15,111 nucleotides of DNA, from contig CAIQJW010000147.1 in assembly GCA_903872255.1 (NCBI GenBank), forward strand, positions 1-15,111, in the 5' to 3' direction. Below the pieces are notes generated by a model. The model ran no database searches. It was not told the DNA's origin and saw nothing but the letters and a program-made list of their open reading frames with translations. Positions 5,853 through 12,591 of the stretch are shown here, one piece after another (the stretch's first letter is position 1; every line of letters starts with the position of its first letter). Position numbers and translations under genes: made by a program. This DNA comes from an uncultured delta proteobacterium. GTDB lineage: Bacteria; Desulfobacterota; Syntrophorhabdia; Syntrophorhabdales; Syntrophorhabdaceae.

Positions 5853-6560
5853 ATGCGGACCCCGGATAAAAAGAGTCTTATAGTCCTGCGCGAAAAACAC
5901 CAGGTGGACAGGTATATCGATGAGATAGTGCGCGGCGATTTGACCGCCCGCGTCATTATCGACGGGATGATAACGCTTGACGACTGCCGGCTTGTTTCCA
6001 AAAGAGGGAAAAAAGACATCGTTCTGGATACGGGGCTCATGTCCGGTGAATATCCGGAAACCGGCCATGCAGACGTAACATTCGCGGGAGATTTCGAACT
6101 GTACAAGTTCAGCACCCCGATGTTGTCGATTGACATTGCCGAGAACAGGCGCATGCGTTTGACATTGAAATTTCCCGACACGATAATAAAAAGGGAAAGA
6201 CGCGAGCATACCCGTGTAAAACCGCAAGAGGTGCATCCCGTTGCCGTACGCGTGCTGGTCTCGAATTCGGAGACCATTGATGTGGAGCCGGTCGATATCT
6301 CACAGGGCGGCATATGCTTCATGTTGACCGAGTATGTGACCCGTTTCAAATCCGGCGACCCGGTCGATCTTATCATAACCATTCCCAGGTCGAGCAACCT
6401 TTCCGCGGGCGCCACCATAAAGAATGTTATCCATCTCATGGACCTGACGAGGATCGGCGCGGAATTCTCGGTCCTATCCGAGGAAGCCGTGAGAACCATC
6501 ATTGCATACGTTGAATTGTGTGAAAAGCAGATAGTCCGCGAAGCATTTGATGAAGAGTGA
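5853..6560 (+). CDS. PilZ-domain protein, probable cyclic-di-GMP receptor
   Basis: This 235-residue cytoplasmic protein has an N-terminal region of about 110 residues without a recognised motif (YcgR-like proteins place a beta-rich domain here) and a PilZ domain from about residue 112. The two c-di-GMP-binding elements are present: the RxxxR loop with Arg117 and Arg121, and the DxSxxG motif Asp148, Ser150, Gly153. PilZ proteins bind c-di-GMP and alter motility, secretion or polysaccharide synthesis through protein partners. There is no membrane segment or second catalytic domain, so it is probably a stand-alone receptor. The ATG at 5853 lacks a convincing Shine-Dalgarno and an in-frame TAG at 5826 limits upstream starts. 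It is divergent from the exported nuclease, sharing a 100-base spacer, which need not mean a common function. Confidence 0.9.
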   Translation: MRTPDKKSLIVLREKHQVDRYIDEIVRGDLTARVIIDGMITLDDCRLVSKRGKKDIVLDTGLMSGEYPETGHADVTFAGDFELYKFSTPMLSIDIAENRRMRLTLKFPDTIIKRERREHTRVKPQEVHPVAVRVLVSNSETIDVEPVDISQGGICFMLTEYVTRFKSGDPVDLIITIPRSSNLSAGATIKNVIHLMDLTRIGAEFSVLSEEAVRTIIAYVELCEKQIVREAFDEE

Positions 6561-6703
6561 CCCGCGTTCAAAAGGAAATATTCCGATCAATTCCGGCAAT
6601 ATCATATAACCAGCCATAAAAGCCTGCTATGCGGGCAAGATAAGACAAACCTATCATGACCCGGCCGCTATCTCTATTCCATTCATGCTTTTTGGTTCTT
6701 AAC

Positions 6704-6733
6704 TTTACTCTTTAGTTTCGAAGAGGTTACAAT
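6704..6733 (+). promoter_or_regulatory. sigma70-like promoter abutting the ftcD start codon
   Basis: TTTACT (6704-6709, 4 of 6) and TACAAT (6728-6733, 5 of 6) are spaced by 18 bases. The -10 box ends 7 bases before the ATG at 6741, so transcription would start at or next to the start codon. An AGAGG at 6722-6726 lies 14 bases from the ATG, too far for a normal ribosome-binding site. Confidence 0.45.
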
Positions 6734-6740
6734 TACAGAA

Positions 6741-7637
6741 ATGAAAAAGCTTATTGAGACAATTCCAAATTTTAGCGAAGGCAGGAATCAGGCGAAGATC
6801 AAAAAGATCCTGAGTTGCTTTGAGAATGCAAGGGGAGTAACCCTGCTTGACCATCATAAGGACCCCGATCACAACCGGCTGGTCGTAACCGCGGCCGGGC
6901 CCGCAGGCCCGCTGAAAAATGCAGTGCTTAATGCAGTTGATGTCTCTGTGCAATCGATCGACCTGAGGAAACATAAAGGGGAGCATCCCCGGATGGGCGC
7001 TGCCGACGTCATCCCTTTCGTGCCGGTCGGCGATACGTCAATGGAAGAGGCCGTGGCACTGTCGCGCGACGTGGCAAAGGAGATCTGGCGCAGATACCGT
7101 GTGCCCGTATTTCTCTACGAAGAATCCGCGGCGGACCCTGAACGAAAGAACCTTCCCGATATCCGCAGGGGTGAATTTGAGGGTTTAGCTGAAAAATTGA
7201 AAGATCCGAAATGGAAACCAGATTATGGCGACCCGGTCCCTCATCCGACGGCTGGCGCCGTTGCTGTCGGCGCGCGCATGCCGCTTATTGCATTCAACGT
7301 CAACCTCGATACGAACAGTATGGCCATCGCCGGCGCAATAGCAAAAGCGGTCCGCCACCAGAACGGGGGTTTGCGCCATTGCCGGGCTATCGCGATAAAC
7401 TTAAGGCAGCGGGGAATTGTCCAGGTTTCGATGAACATGACGAATTACGTGAGCACCCCTCTTTACCGCGCCCTGGAAATGGTAAGAATGGAGGCCGGGC
7501 GATATGGCGTGAACATCATGGGGAGCGAGATAGTAGGTCTTGTCCCGATGGATGCCCTGATCCAGTCTTCCGCCTACTACATGGGCCTCGAGAATTTTTC
7601 GGCCGATCAGGTCCTGGAAATGAAGCTGGCCGAATAA
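6741..7637 (+). CDS. ftcD: Glutamate formiminotransferase, monofunctional
   Basis: This enzyme transfers the formimino group between formiminoglutamate and tetrahydrofolate, linking histidine or purine breakdown to one-carbon folate metabolism in the cytoplasm. The 298-residue length equals the formiminotransferase half of the bifunctional animal enzyme; the cyclodeaminase domain is absent, as is usual in bacteria with a separate cyclodeaminase. Visible family motifs are IPNFSEGRN (8-16), DHNR (43-46), KGEHPRMGAADV (79-90) with His82 at the position of the catalytic His82 of the pig enzyme, and GAVAVGARMPLIAFNVNL in the second subdomain. No other histidine-degradation or folate gene is visible nearby. 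The gene ends 4 bases from the end of the convergent permease gene, with no terminator hairpin between them. The start codon is fixed by the family N terminus. Confidence 0.95.
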   Translation: MKKLIETIPNFSEGRNQAKIKKILSCFENARGVTLLDHHKDPDHNRLVVTAAGPAGPLKNAVLNAVDVSVQSIDLRKHKGEHPRMGAADVIPFVPVGDTSMEEAVALSRDVAKEIWRRYRVPVFLYEESAADPERKNLPDIRRGEFEGLAEKLKDPKWKPDYGDPVPHPTAGAVAVGARMPLIAFNVNLDTNSMAIAGAIAKAVRHQNGGLRHCRAIAINLRQRGIVQVSMNMTNYVSTPLYRALEMVRMEAGRYGVNIMGSEIVGLVPMDALIQSSAYYMGLENFSADQVLEMKLAE

Positions 7638-7641
7638 TCGT

Positions 7642-8397
7642 TCATTTGAGATATTTTATCCCCATCCATATACCTGCAATAGCAAAAATGCCGCGGAGAT
7701 AAAATTCCGGAATGGTATGCGCGAGGGAAGCGCCCAGGTAGCCCCCCGCAGCCGCACCAAATATCAAACCGAGGGCGATAGTTTTGACAACATTCCCCAA
7801 CCTGTAATGCGTGAAAGCACCAACGGCGCTGCCAGGCAGCATGGCTAAGAGGGACGTCCCCTGGGCCATATGCTGGGGCATTCCGATGAATATGACCAGG
7901 GAGGGGATCATCAGGCTTCCCCCGCCAACACCCATCATGCCTGTCAGAAAACCGGTAAAGATCCCTGTGATGATGAGGGTGAGATAATAGACAAAAGGAC
8001 CGGGCTGAAAAGAAATGTTAAAGATAGTACCCTTGGAGAGAAGAAGAAGGGAGATAAATATGACAAACCACGCAAAGGCCCTCATTAGTTTCTTTTCGGT
8101 AAGTGAATGCGCGTACAGCGCGCCGAGACGTGCTGTTACCATGGCCGATGCGGCGAGGACCAAGGCTGCCGTAAAGTCCACGGAGCCATGCCGAAAGTAG
8201 GCAATCGAACCGATAAGGCTCGTAAAAATTATAGCGGTCAGGCTTGTCCCGTGGGCCTGATGCTGCGTCAGGCGCATCGCCCAGTACATAAGGGGTATCA
8301 TGATGATGCCGCCCCCCAGTCCCGCAAGCCCTCCGAAAAAGCCTCCGCTCAACCCAATGAGGAGCCCTTTTGACTGGTCTGCCCAAAAGTTTGCCAT
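7642..8397 (-). CDS. TSUP (TauE/SafE) family membrane permease
   Basis: This 251-residue inner-membrane protein has about eight hydrophobic segments in two homologous halves. The duplication is plain: GLAGLGGGIIMIPLM (23-37) with HGTSLTAI (49-56) in the first half, and GMMGVGGGSLMIPSLV (153-168) with QGTSLLAM (179-186) in the second. The family exports or takes up sulfite, sulfoacetate, thiosulfate and other small organosulfur or carboxylate anions; the substrate here cannot be read from the sequence and no sulfur gene is adjacent. The ATG at 8397 has no Shine-Dalgarno and an in-frame TAG lies four codons upstream, so the start is secure. A -10-like TATAGT ends 8 bases before it. It lies 134 bases downstream of the RsbW-like gene on the same strand and may have its own promoter. 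Confidence 0.92.
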   Translation of the reverse strand: MANFWADQSKGLLIGLSGGFFGGLAGLGGGIIMIPLMYWAMRLTQHQAHGTSLTAIIFTSLIGSIAYFRHGSVDFTAALVLAASAMVTARLGALYAHSLTEKKLMRAFAWFVIFISLLLLSKGTIFNISFQPGPFVYYLTLIITGIFTGFLTGMMGVGGGSLMIPSLVIFIGMPQHMAQGTSLLAMLPGSAVGAFTHYRLGNVVKTIALGLIFGAAAGGYLGASLAHTIPEFYLRGIFAIAGIWMGIKYLK

Positions 8398-8405
8398 TTG
8401 GAGAC

Positions 8406-8434
8406 ACTATAGCATGTGCCGAAGCGTTTATCTA
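8406..8434 (-). promoter_or_regulatory. Candidate sigma70 promoter abutting the TSUP permease start
   Basis: On the minus strand TAGATA (8429-8434, 4 of 6) and TATAGT (8406-8411, 5 of 6) are spaced by 17 bases. The -10 box ends 8 bases before the ATG, so the predicted start of transcription is 1-2 bases from the start codon. The rest of the 134-base spacer holds only a 9-bp direct repeat (AGGGGAAAT twice, 8472-8489) and nothing else I recognise. Confidence 0.45.
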
Positions 8435-8531
8435 CGCGGCATTCTTCGCCTGTCTGGTCCGTCTTTACCTTAGGGGAAATAGGGGAAATCGCAATGCAAA
8501 ATCAGGGATATCCTTATTGCCGGGATGTCTC

Positions 8532-9011
8532 TTAATCTTTCCCGCTCTTCATGTCCCGTGCAAGGGTAATTATGAGATGGTTCCTGTTTTCAAGACGTTT
8601 ATATTCGATATTGCTCGAAAAGCGCTTCATTCTTTTTGTGCTCAGCCGCGGTCCCTTAGGGTCGGGATTGAGAGAGCCGATGAAAGGGTCATCCTCGAGA
8701 AGCATGTTAAAGGGTTTCCCGGAATCAACTATGGCAAGAACGAATTTGCCGAACTTATCGACATTACACGAGACCTGGATCTCCCCTTTCGAATCATCAA
8801 ACGTAAACTTAATGATATTGCCCAGGGTTTCGGTGAGGACTTCTCTTATCTCGTCGATCCGATTATCGGTAAATCCGCCCATTCTGGCATGTTCAGAGGC
8901 GAAGTTGATAAATTTTTCGATCGATCCCGTTTCTGCGGGGAGCATTTCCTCGCCAAGCACCCGATAGCGCCCCTGTGTTTTGTTTTCGCTCGTTCCGTTG
9001 TCTCCATCCAT
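8532..9011 (-). CDS. RsbW-like ATP-binding protein (anti-sigma factor / serine kinase family)
   Basis: This 159-residue cytoplasmic protein has a GHKL (HATPase_c_2) fold. The N-box is IREVLTETLGNII, with Glu61 and Asn65 in the ExxxN arrangement that coordinates magnesium-ATP; the G1 box is DSGKPF (Asp96, Gly98). The C-terminal lid reads KGPRLSTKRM where RsbW/SpoIIAB members usually have a glycine-rich GxGL, so the G2 box is degenerate. In this family the protein binds a sigma factor or another partner and phosphorylates a STAS-domain antagonist. No sigma factor, STAS protein or PP2C phosphatase gene is in view, so the partner must lie elsewhere. ATG 9011 is supported by AAGGAA placed 7 bases upstream. 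It follows hflX by 46 bases on the same strand and is probably in that operon. Confidence 0.85.
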   Translation of the reverse strand: MDGDNGTSENKTQGRYRVLGEEMLPAETGSIEKFINFASEHARMGGFTDNRIDEIREVLTETLGNIIKFTFDDSKGEIQVSCNVDKFGKFVLAIVDSGKPFNMLLEDDPFIGSLNPDPKGPRLSTKRMKRFSSNIEYKRLENRNHLIITLARDMKSGKD

Positions 9012-9048
9012 ATATAAATTCCTTATTATTATTTATCTTTAGTCAATT

Positions 9049-9062
9049 GGTCCGTGGTCAGT
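9049..9062. repeat. Heptamer tandem repeat, GGTCCGT / GGTCAGT
   Basis: Two 7-bp units differing by one base lie across the stop codon of hflX. They form a different heptamer from those at 9073-9107 and 5084-5216 but share the unit length. Confidence 0.55.
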
Positions 9063-10737
9063 CGTTTTCCTGCTCCCATAACCCATTACCCATAACCTGT
9101 AACCCATCATTTTGGAGAGCTTCTTCGATAGCCGGCACCAGGCGGTCGATCCCTTCTTTCTTGAATGCTGAAATGGATACCGCATTGTAGCGCCTCTCGA
9201 TATTGGGAATGAATGTCCTGTCAACCTTGTCTATCTTATTGAAGACGATCAATCGTTTCTTGTGCGAGAGCCCGAGAGAGTTGATCACGTGCTCGACAGA
9301 TTCGATTTGGTCCTCGAAATCGGCAGCGCTCATATCCACAAGGTGAAGGAGCAGATGGGCATCCTCGAGTTCTTCGAGTGTGGCCATGAACGCGCGCAGC
9401 AGAACCTCCGGCAGGCGCGTTATGAACCCCACGGTATCCGTCAGGATTATTTTCTTTCTCTCCGGATATTTCATTATCCGGGTTGTCGGGTTAAGCGTGG
9501 AAAACGGTTTGTCCTCCACCTCAACCCTGCTTTTTGTCAGGAGGTTAAGGAGGGTCGATTTGCCCGAGTTTGTGTAACCCACGATGGAAACAATAGGAAT
9601 AGCCGATGCCCGCCTTCTTTCCCTTTTTTTGTCCCTGACCTTCCTGATCTCTATCAGTCGCCTCTCCAGAGACGATATCCTGTCCCGGACCCTGCGGCGG
9701 TCCACCTCCAGCTTCTGTTCGCCGGGCCCGCGGCCCCCGATACCCCCCATGAGGCGCGATAATGCCGTGCTTTTTTCGCTAAGCCGCGGCATTATATAGC
9801 GAAGCTGGGCAAGTTCGACCTGAATTTTCGATTCCGTCGTGTTCGCCCTGCCGGCGAAGATATCTAGTATGAGCTGGTTCCGGTCGATAACCTTCAATTC
9901 TGTTATGCCGGATATGTTCTTTATCTGACCGGGCGTAAGCTCCTCATCGAAGACGAGAAGGTCGGCGCCGAGCTGCTGACATTTCATGACGAGCTCTTCA
10001 ATTTTGCCCCTGCCTATAAGATAGCGCGGATGGAGTTCCTTTGGCCGTTGAACGACCGTATCGACGACCGTGATGCCTGCCGAATAACACAGGTCTTTCA
10101 TTTCCGCGGTGTAATCATCGACATGTTTTTCTCTGCGCGGCAGGACGACGCTTACGACGATGCACGTGTCGCCCTTCTCTTTCGTGACATAGAATTTGCC
10201 CCGTTCCCTGACGAATTCATTTTCGAGCTCTGTGATAAATTCGATGAAATCAATATCAAACTCGGGTACGGGTACGGGTTCCATGAAATCCCATGTCCTT
10301 CCCCCCTTATTTTCCGGTACGAGATACCCTGCATGGATCGTTTCGCCCCGTTCTCCTCTCATCTCGGTTATGCATGCGACAAGGTCGAGCTGAAGAAGGG
10401 CAAGGTCAGTCAAGTCCTCGCGGGAGAGAAGTTCGCCCCGAAGGTGGGTATGGATAAAACGCACTCCGCGGAACCTGGCACGGCCGGTACGTTCTGTGCT
10501 GAGCGGCGGGATCTCAATACCGCGGTTGTCCCCGACAATGACATATTCGACCATTCCCCGCCGGTTGATAATGAGGCCGATCTGGCGGGATGTTTCTTTG
10601 GAAATGTCCATGATCTGCCGGGCGAGATCGGCAGTAATGACCATGGACGGCTCAAGCCTTTTTTTGTAAAGACCGGTCAGGCGCCTTTTTATGAGATGGT
10701 TGAGTCCCTGGGTGTTTCCGTAGATCTCTATCGGCAT
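9058..10737 (-). CDS. hflX: GTPase HflX, long form with extra N-terminal domain
   Basis: HflX is a ribosome-binding GTPase that splits stalled or hibernating 70S ribosomes after stress. This protein has 559 residues against 426 in E. coli; the excess is an N-terminal domain of about 170 residues. The HflX N domain follows (YLIGRGKIEEL at 239-249, DEELTPGQIKNI at 264-275), then a linker ending in GGRGPGEQKLE and the coiled segment 345-376. The G domain shows G1 GYTNSGKST (387-395), G2 TLNPTTR (414-420), G3 DTVGF (434-438), G4 NKID (500-503) and G5 SISA (521-524). In the extra domain, His96-x-His98, Ser105 and Asp108 resemble a JAB/MPN metalloprotease signature. The last residues are encoded by a heptamer repeat. 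It starts 15 bases after the NusG-like gene and is probably cotranscribed with it. ATG 10737 has AGAGG only 2 bases upstream, so translational coupling may help. Confidence 0.96.
   Translation of the reverse strand: MPIEIYGNTQGLNHLIKRRLTGLYKKRLEPSMVITADLARQIMDISKETSRQIGLIINRRGMVEYVIVGDNRGIEIPPLSTERTGRARFRGVRFIHTHLRGELLSREDLTDLALLQLDLVACITEMRGERGETIHAGYLVPENKGGRTWDFMEPVPVPEFDIDFIEFITELENEFVRERGKFYVTKEKGDTCIVVSVVLPRREKHVDDYTAEMKDLCYSAGITVVDTVVQRPKELHPRYLIGRGKIEELVMKCQQLGADLLVFDEELTPGQIKNISGITELKVIDRNQLILDIFAGRANTTESKIQVELAQLRYIMPRLSEKSTALSRLMGGIGGRGPGEQKLEVDRRRVRDRISSLERRLIEIRKVRDKKRERRRASAIPIVSIVGYTNSGKSTLLNLLTKSRVEVEDKPFSTLNPTTRIMKYPERKKIILTDTVGFITRLPEVLLRAFMATLEELEDAHLLLHLVDMSAADFEDQIESVEHVINSLGLSHKKRLIVFNKIDKVDRTFIPNIERRYNAVSISAFKKEGIDRLVPAIEEALQNDGLQVMGNGLWEQEND
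9073..9107. repeat. Five-unit heptamer array within the 3' end of hflX
   Basis: Read on the minus strand, five consecutive 7-bp units occur: ATGGGTT, ACAGGTT, ATGGGTA, ATGGGTT and ATGGGAG. They encode about residues 544-555 of HflX. Such an array looks like an inserted or expanded intergenic repeat that has been read into the coding frame. Confidence 0.8.
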
Positions 10738-10752
10738 GCCTCTAGCCTACCT

Positions 10753-11253
10753 CTACGCCTTCGTGACCAATTCCGGGTCAATTTCCATGCGGGCGCAATA
10801 ATCGACACCCTCGAGAAGGATGGCAATTCTTTCCCTGCCATCGAGCTCTTTTTCAAAAATACCGCTGAAACCTTTGAACGGACCTTCCTGTATAATGATC
10901 TTTTCGCCTTTCTGAAAGGTTTTTTTCTCAATTGTGGCCACGCCTTCGACGAGCCGTTCCCGGATAAAATCGATCAGCCTTTCCTGGAGGGGGATTATGC
11001 GGCCGTTGAAGTTAACAATGGTCTTTATCCCGCGCGTATATTTCACGAGGCGGTATTCGTCGACAGGATGAAATTTCACAAAGATGTATCCCGGGAACAT
11101 GGGTTCTATGGTATCCGTAAATTTTCCCTCTTTCCATCGCCTGAAGAGAAGCTTGGGAGCGAGAACCTCTATGCCTCCCTGCTCGAGGTTCATGGCCGAG
11201 CGTTCTTCGTTGCGGGCTTTCGTACTTACTACGTACCACTGTTTACTTTCCAT
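10753..11253 (-). CDS. NusG/RfaH-family transcription elongation factor (specialised NusG paralogue)
   Basis: This 166-residue cytoplasmic protein has a NusG N-terminal (NGN) domain, residues about 5-98, beginning WYVVSTKARNEERSAMNLEQ and containing MFPGYIFVKF (52-61), and a KOW domain at about 113-140 (FQKGEKIIIQEGPFKGFSGIF). NGN binds the RNA polymerase clamp; KOW contacts ribosomal protein S10 or Rho in NusG. Housekeeping NusG genes sit beside secE and ribosomal protein genes; this one instead precedes hflX, and its sequence is closer to the RfaH/UpxY/LoaP-like paralogues that act on selected long operons. Its target operon is unknown and no polysaccharide cluster is in view. ATG 11253 has no Shine-Dalgarno but lies 5 bases from a strong -10 box. 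An overlapping antisense ORF of 420 codons spans parts of this gene and hflX and is not credible. Confidence 0.9.
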   Translation of the reverse strand: MESKQWYVVSTKARNEERSAMNLEQGGIEVLAPKLLFRRWKEGKFTDTIEPMFPGYIFVKFHPVDEYRLVKYTRGIKTIVNFNGRIIPLQERLIDFIRERLVEGVATIEKKTFQKGEKIIIQEGPFKGFSGIFEKELDGRERIAILLEGVDYCARMEIDPELVTKA

Positions 11254-11258
11254 GTTTT

Positions 11259-11287
11259 ATTATCGTTTATAAACTCGCATTTTTCAA
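11259..11287 (-). promoter_or_regulatory. sigma70 promoter abutting the NusG-like start codon
   Basis: On the minus strand TTGAAA (11282-11287, 5 of 6) and GATAAT (11259-11264, 5 of 6) are spaced by exactly 17 bases. The -10 box ends 5 bases before the ATG, so the predicted transcript begins at the start codon. It would drive the nusG-like, hflX and RsbW-like genes. Confidence 0.6.
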
Positions 11288-11319
11288 GATAATCAGCGGT
11301 AGGGCAGCGCCTCAAGCTA

Positions 11320-11348
11320 TTGACAGGTCACGATCTGTCGTTTAACAT
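11320..11348 (+). promoter_or_regulatory. sigma70 promoter of the exporter operon with overlapping dyad
   Basis: TTGACA (11320-11325, perfect) and TAACAT (11343-11348, 4 of 6) are spaced by 17 bases. Transcription would start near 11355, about 20 bases before the adaptor ATG; only a weak TGGA lies upstream of that ATG. A dyad, GACAG (11322-11326) and CTGTC (11335-11339), overlaps the -35 and spacer and could be an operator. Confidence 0.6.
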
Positions 11349-11376
11349 AACTACTTGAATTACATTGGAATAGTGC

Positions 11377-12591
11377 ATGGCTGACGAAGACCTCTCAAAA
11401 CTGAAGATTGACAAGACGCAGCCGGCGTTCAAAAGACCGGCAAGGCGAAGGAAAAGCACGTATATTATTGCCGGTACCGTGCTTGCGATACTGATCATCC
11501 TTGCCGCGGCAGGTGTTTTTTCACCGGCTGTACGGGTCGATGTCGTGAGCATCCAGCAGTTTTATCCGGCCCAGTCCTTCACGCTCCTTAACGCGAGCGG
11601 CTACGTCGTGCCGCAGAGAAAGGCTGCAGTGGCGTCAAAGATCACGGCACGACTCCAGGAATTGTTCGTTGAAGAAGGTACAAGGGTAAAGAAAGACCAG
11701 ATCCTGGCCCGCCTCGAAAATGCAGACCTCGCGGCCACCTTGAGGCAGGCAGAGGCCAATCTCGGCGTTGCCCGCTCATCCGTCGATCAGGCAAGTGCCG
11801 AGCTCAATGATGCCGAGGTGAACTTCGAGCGGGAAAAACGCCTCCTTGCGAAGGAATTTACGACCCGGTCCGTCTACGACGCCGCCGAGTCGAGATACAA
11901 GAAGGCGCTTGCCGGTGTCTCGGGTGCGCGCTCACAGGTAAGGGCAAAGGAGGCCGCTGTCAGGGAGGCGAAGGTATCCCTGGAGTATACGTATATACGG
12001 GCCCCGTTCGACGGCGTCGTCCTCACGAAAAATGCCGATATCGGCGATATCGTGACCCCTATCGGAGCGGCAAGCACGGCAAAAGCCGCTGTTGTCGCGC
12101 TTGCGGACATGTCGACGCTGAAAGTCGAAGCCGATGTTTCGGAATCGAACCTGGCTAAACTGAAACTGGGCCAGCCGTGTCAAATACAGCTTGATGCGAT
12201 ACCGGACACGCGTTTCGACGGGTCGGTCCATATGATCGTTCCGACTGCGGACAGGACGAAAGCGACAGTTATGGTCAAGGTAAATTTTACCCGGCTTGAT
12301 GCCAGGATACTGCCCGAAATGAGTGCAAAGGTCGCTTTCCTGTCCCGCGAGGTCACCGAGCGCGAGAAGGCGCCGCGGACCGCGGTCAATCGCAAAGCCG
12401 TTGTCGAAAAGAACGGAAGGAAATACATTTTCGCCATCCGGCAGGGACGAGCGGTATTAACGGAGATCACCACGCAGGACACATTCGGCGATATGGTCGA
12501 GATAAAAAGCGGCGCGGCGTCCGGCGAAAAAGTCGTTCTCAACCCTTCAGCGCGTCTCGCGAACGGTTCCCGGGTAAAAGTAAACGAATAA
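11377..12591 (+). CDS. Periplasmic adaptor (membrane fusion) protein, HlyD/MacA-like
   Basis: This 404-residue protein has a short basic cytoplasmic N terminus, one membrane segment (about 28-48) and a periplasmic body. The two halves of the biotinyl-lipoyl domain are seen at about 74-115 (GYVVPQRKAAVASKITARL, then VEEGTRVKKDQILARLEN) and 203-222 (YTYIRAPFDGVVLTKNADIG), separated by an alpha-hairpin of about 85 residues rich in Ala, Glu and Lys. The beta-barrel follows (SESNLAKLKLGQPCQIQLDA, about 255-274). Such adaptors bridge an inner-membrane transporter to a TolC-type outer-membrane channel. No TolC gene is in the window; it may lie beyond the right edge or elsewhere. The gene's stop codon overlaps the start of the ABC ATPase (TAATG), so the two are translationally coupled. 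Confidence 0.92.
   Translation: MADEDLSKLKIDKTQPAFKRPARRRKSTYIIAGTVLAILIILAAAGVFSPAVRVDVVSIQQFYPAQSFTLLNASGYVVPQRKAAVASKITARLQELFVEEGTRVKKDQILARLENADLAATLRQAEANLGVARSSVDQASAELNDAEVNFEREKRLLAKEFTTRSVYDAAESRYKKALAGVSGARSQVRAKEAAVREAKVSLEYTYIRAPFDGVVLTKNADIGDIVTPIGAASTAKAAVVALADMSTLKVEADVSESNLAKLKLGQPCQIQLDAIPDTRFDGSVHMIVPTADRTKATVMVKVNFTRLDARILPEMSAKVAFLSREVTEREKAPRTAVNRKAVVEKNGRKYIFAIRQGRAVLTEITTQDTFGDMVEIKSGAASGEKVVLNPSARLANGSRVKVNE

Noticed and set aside
6630..6646. Possible terminator hairpin between the PilZ gene and ftcD
   Set aside because: The stem GCCTGC/GCGGGC has only six pairs including a G-U, a three-base loop and no following T tract, so I do not call it a terminator. The rest of this 180-base spacer shows only the ftcD promoter.
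7638..7641. Bidirectional terminator between convergent ftcD and the TSUP gene
   Set aside because: The gap is 4 bases and no GC-rich hairpin with a T tract is visible in the flanking coding ends.
10030..11292. 420-codon ORF antisense to hflX and the NusG-like gene
   Set aside because: It spans the boundary of two clearly recognised genes on the other strand and has no plausible domain or ribosome-binding site.
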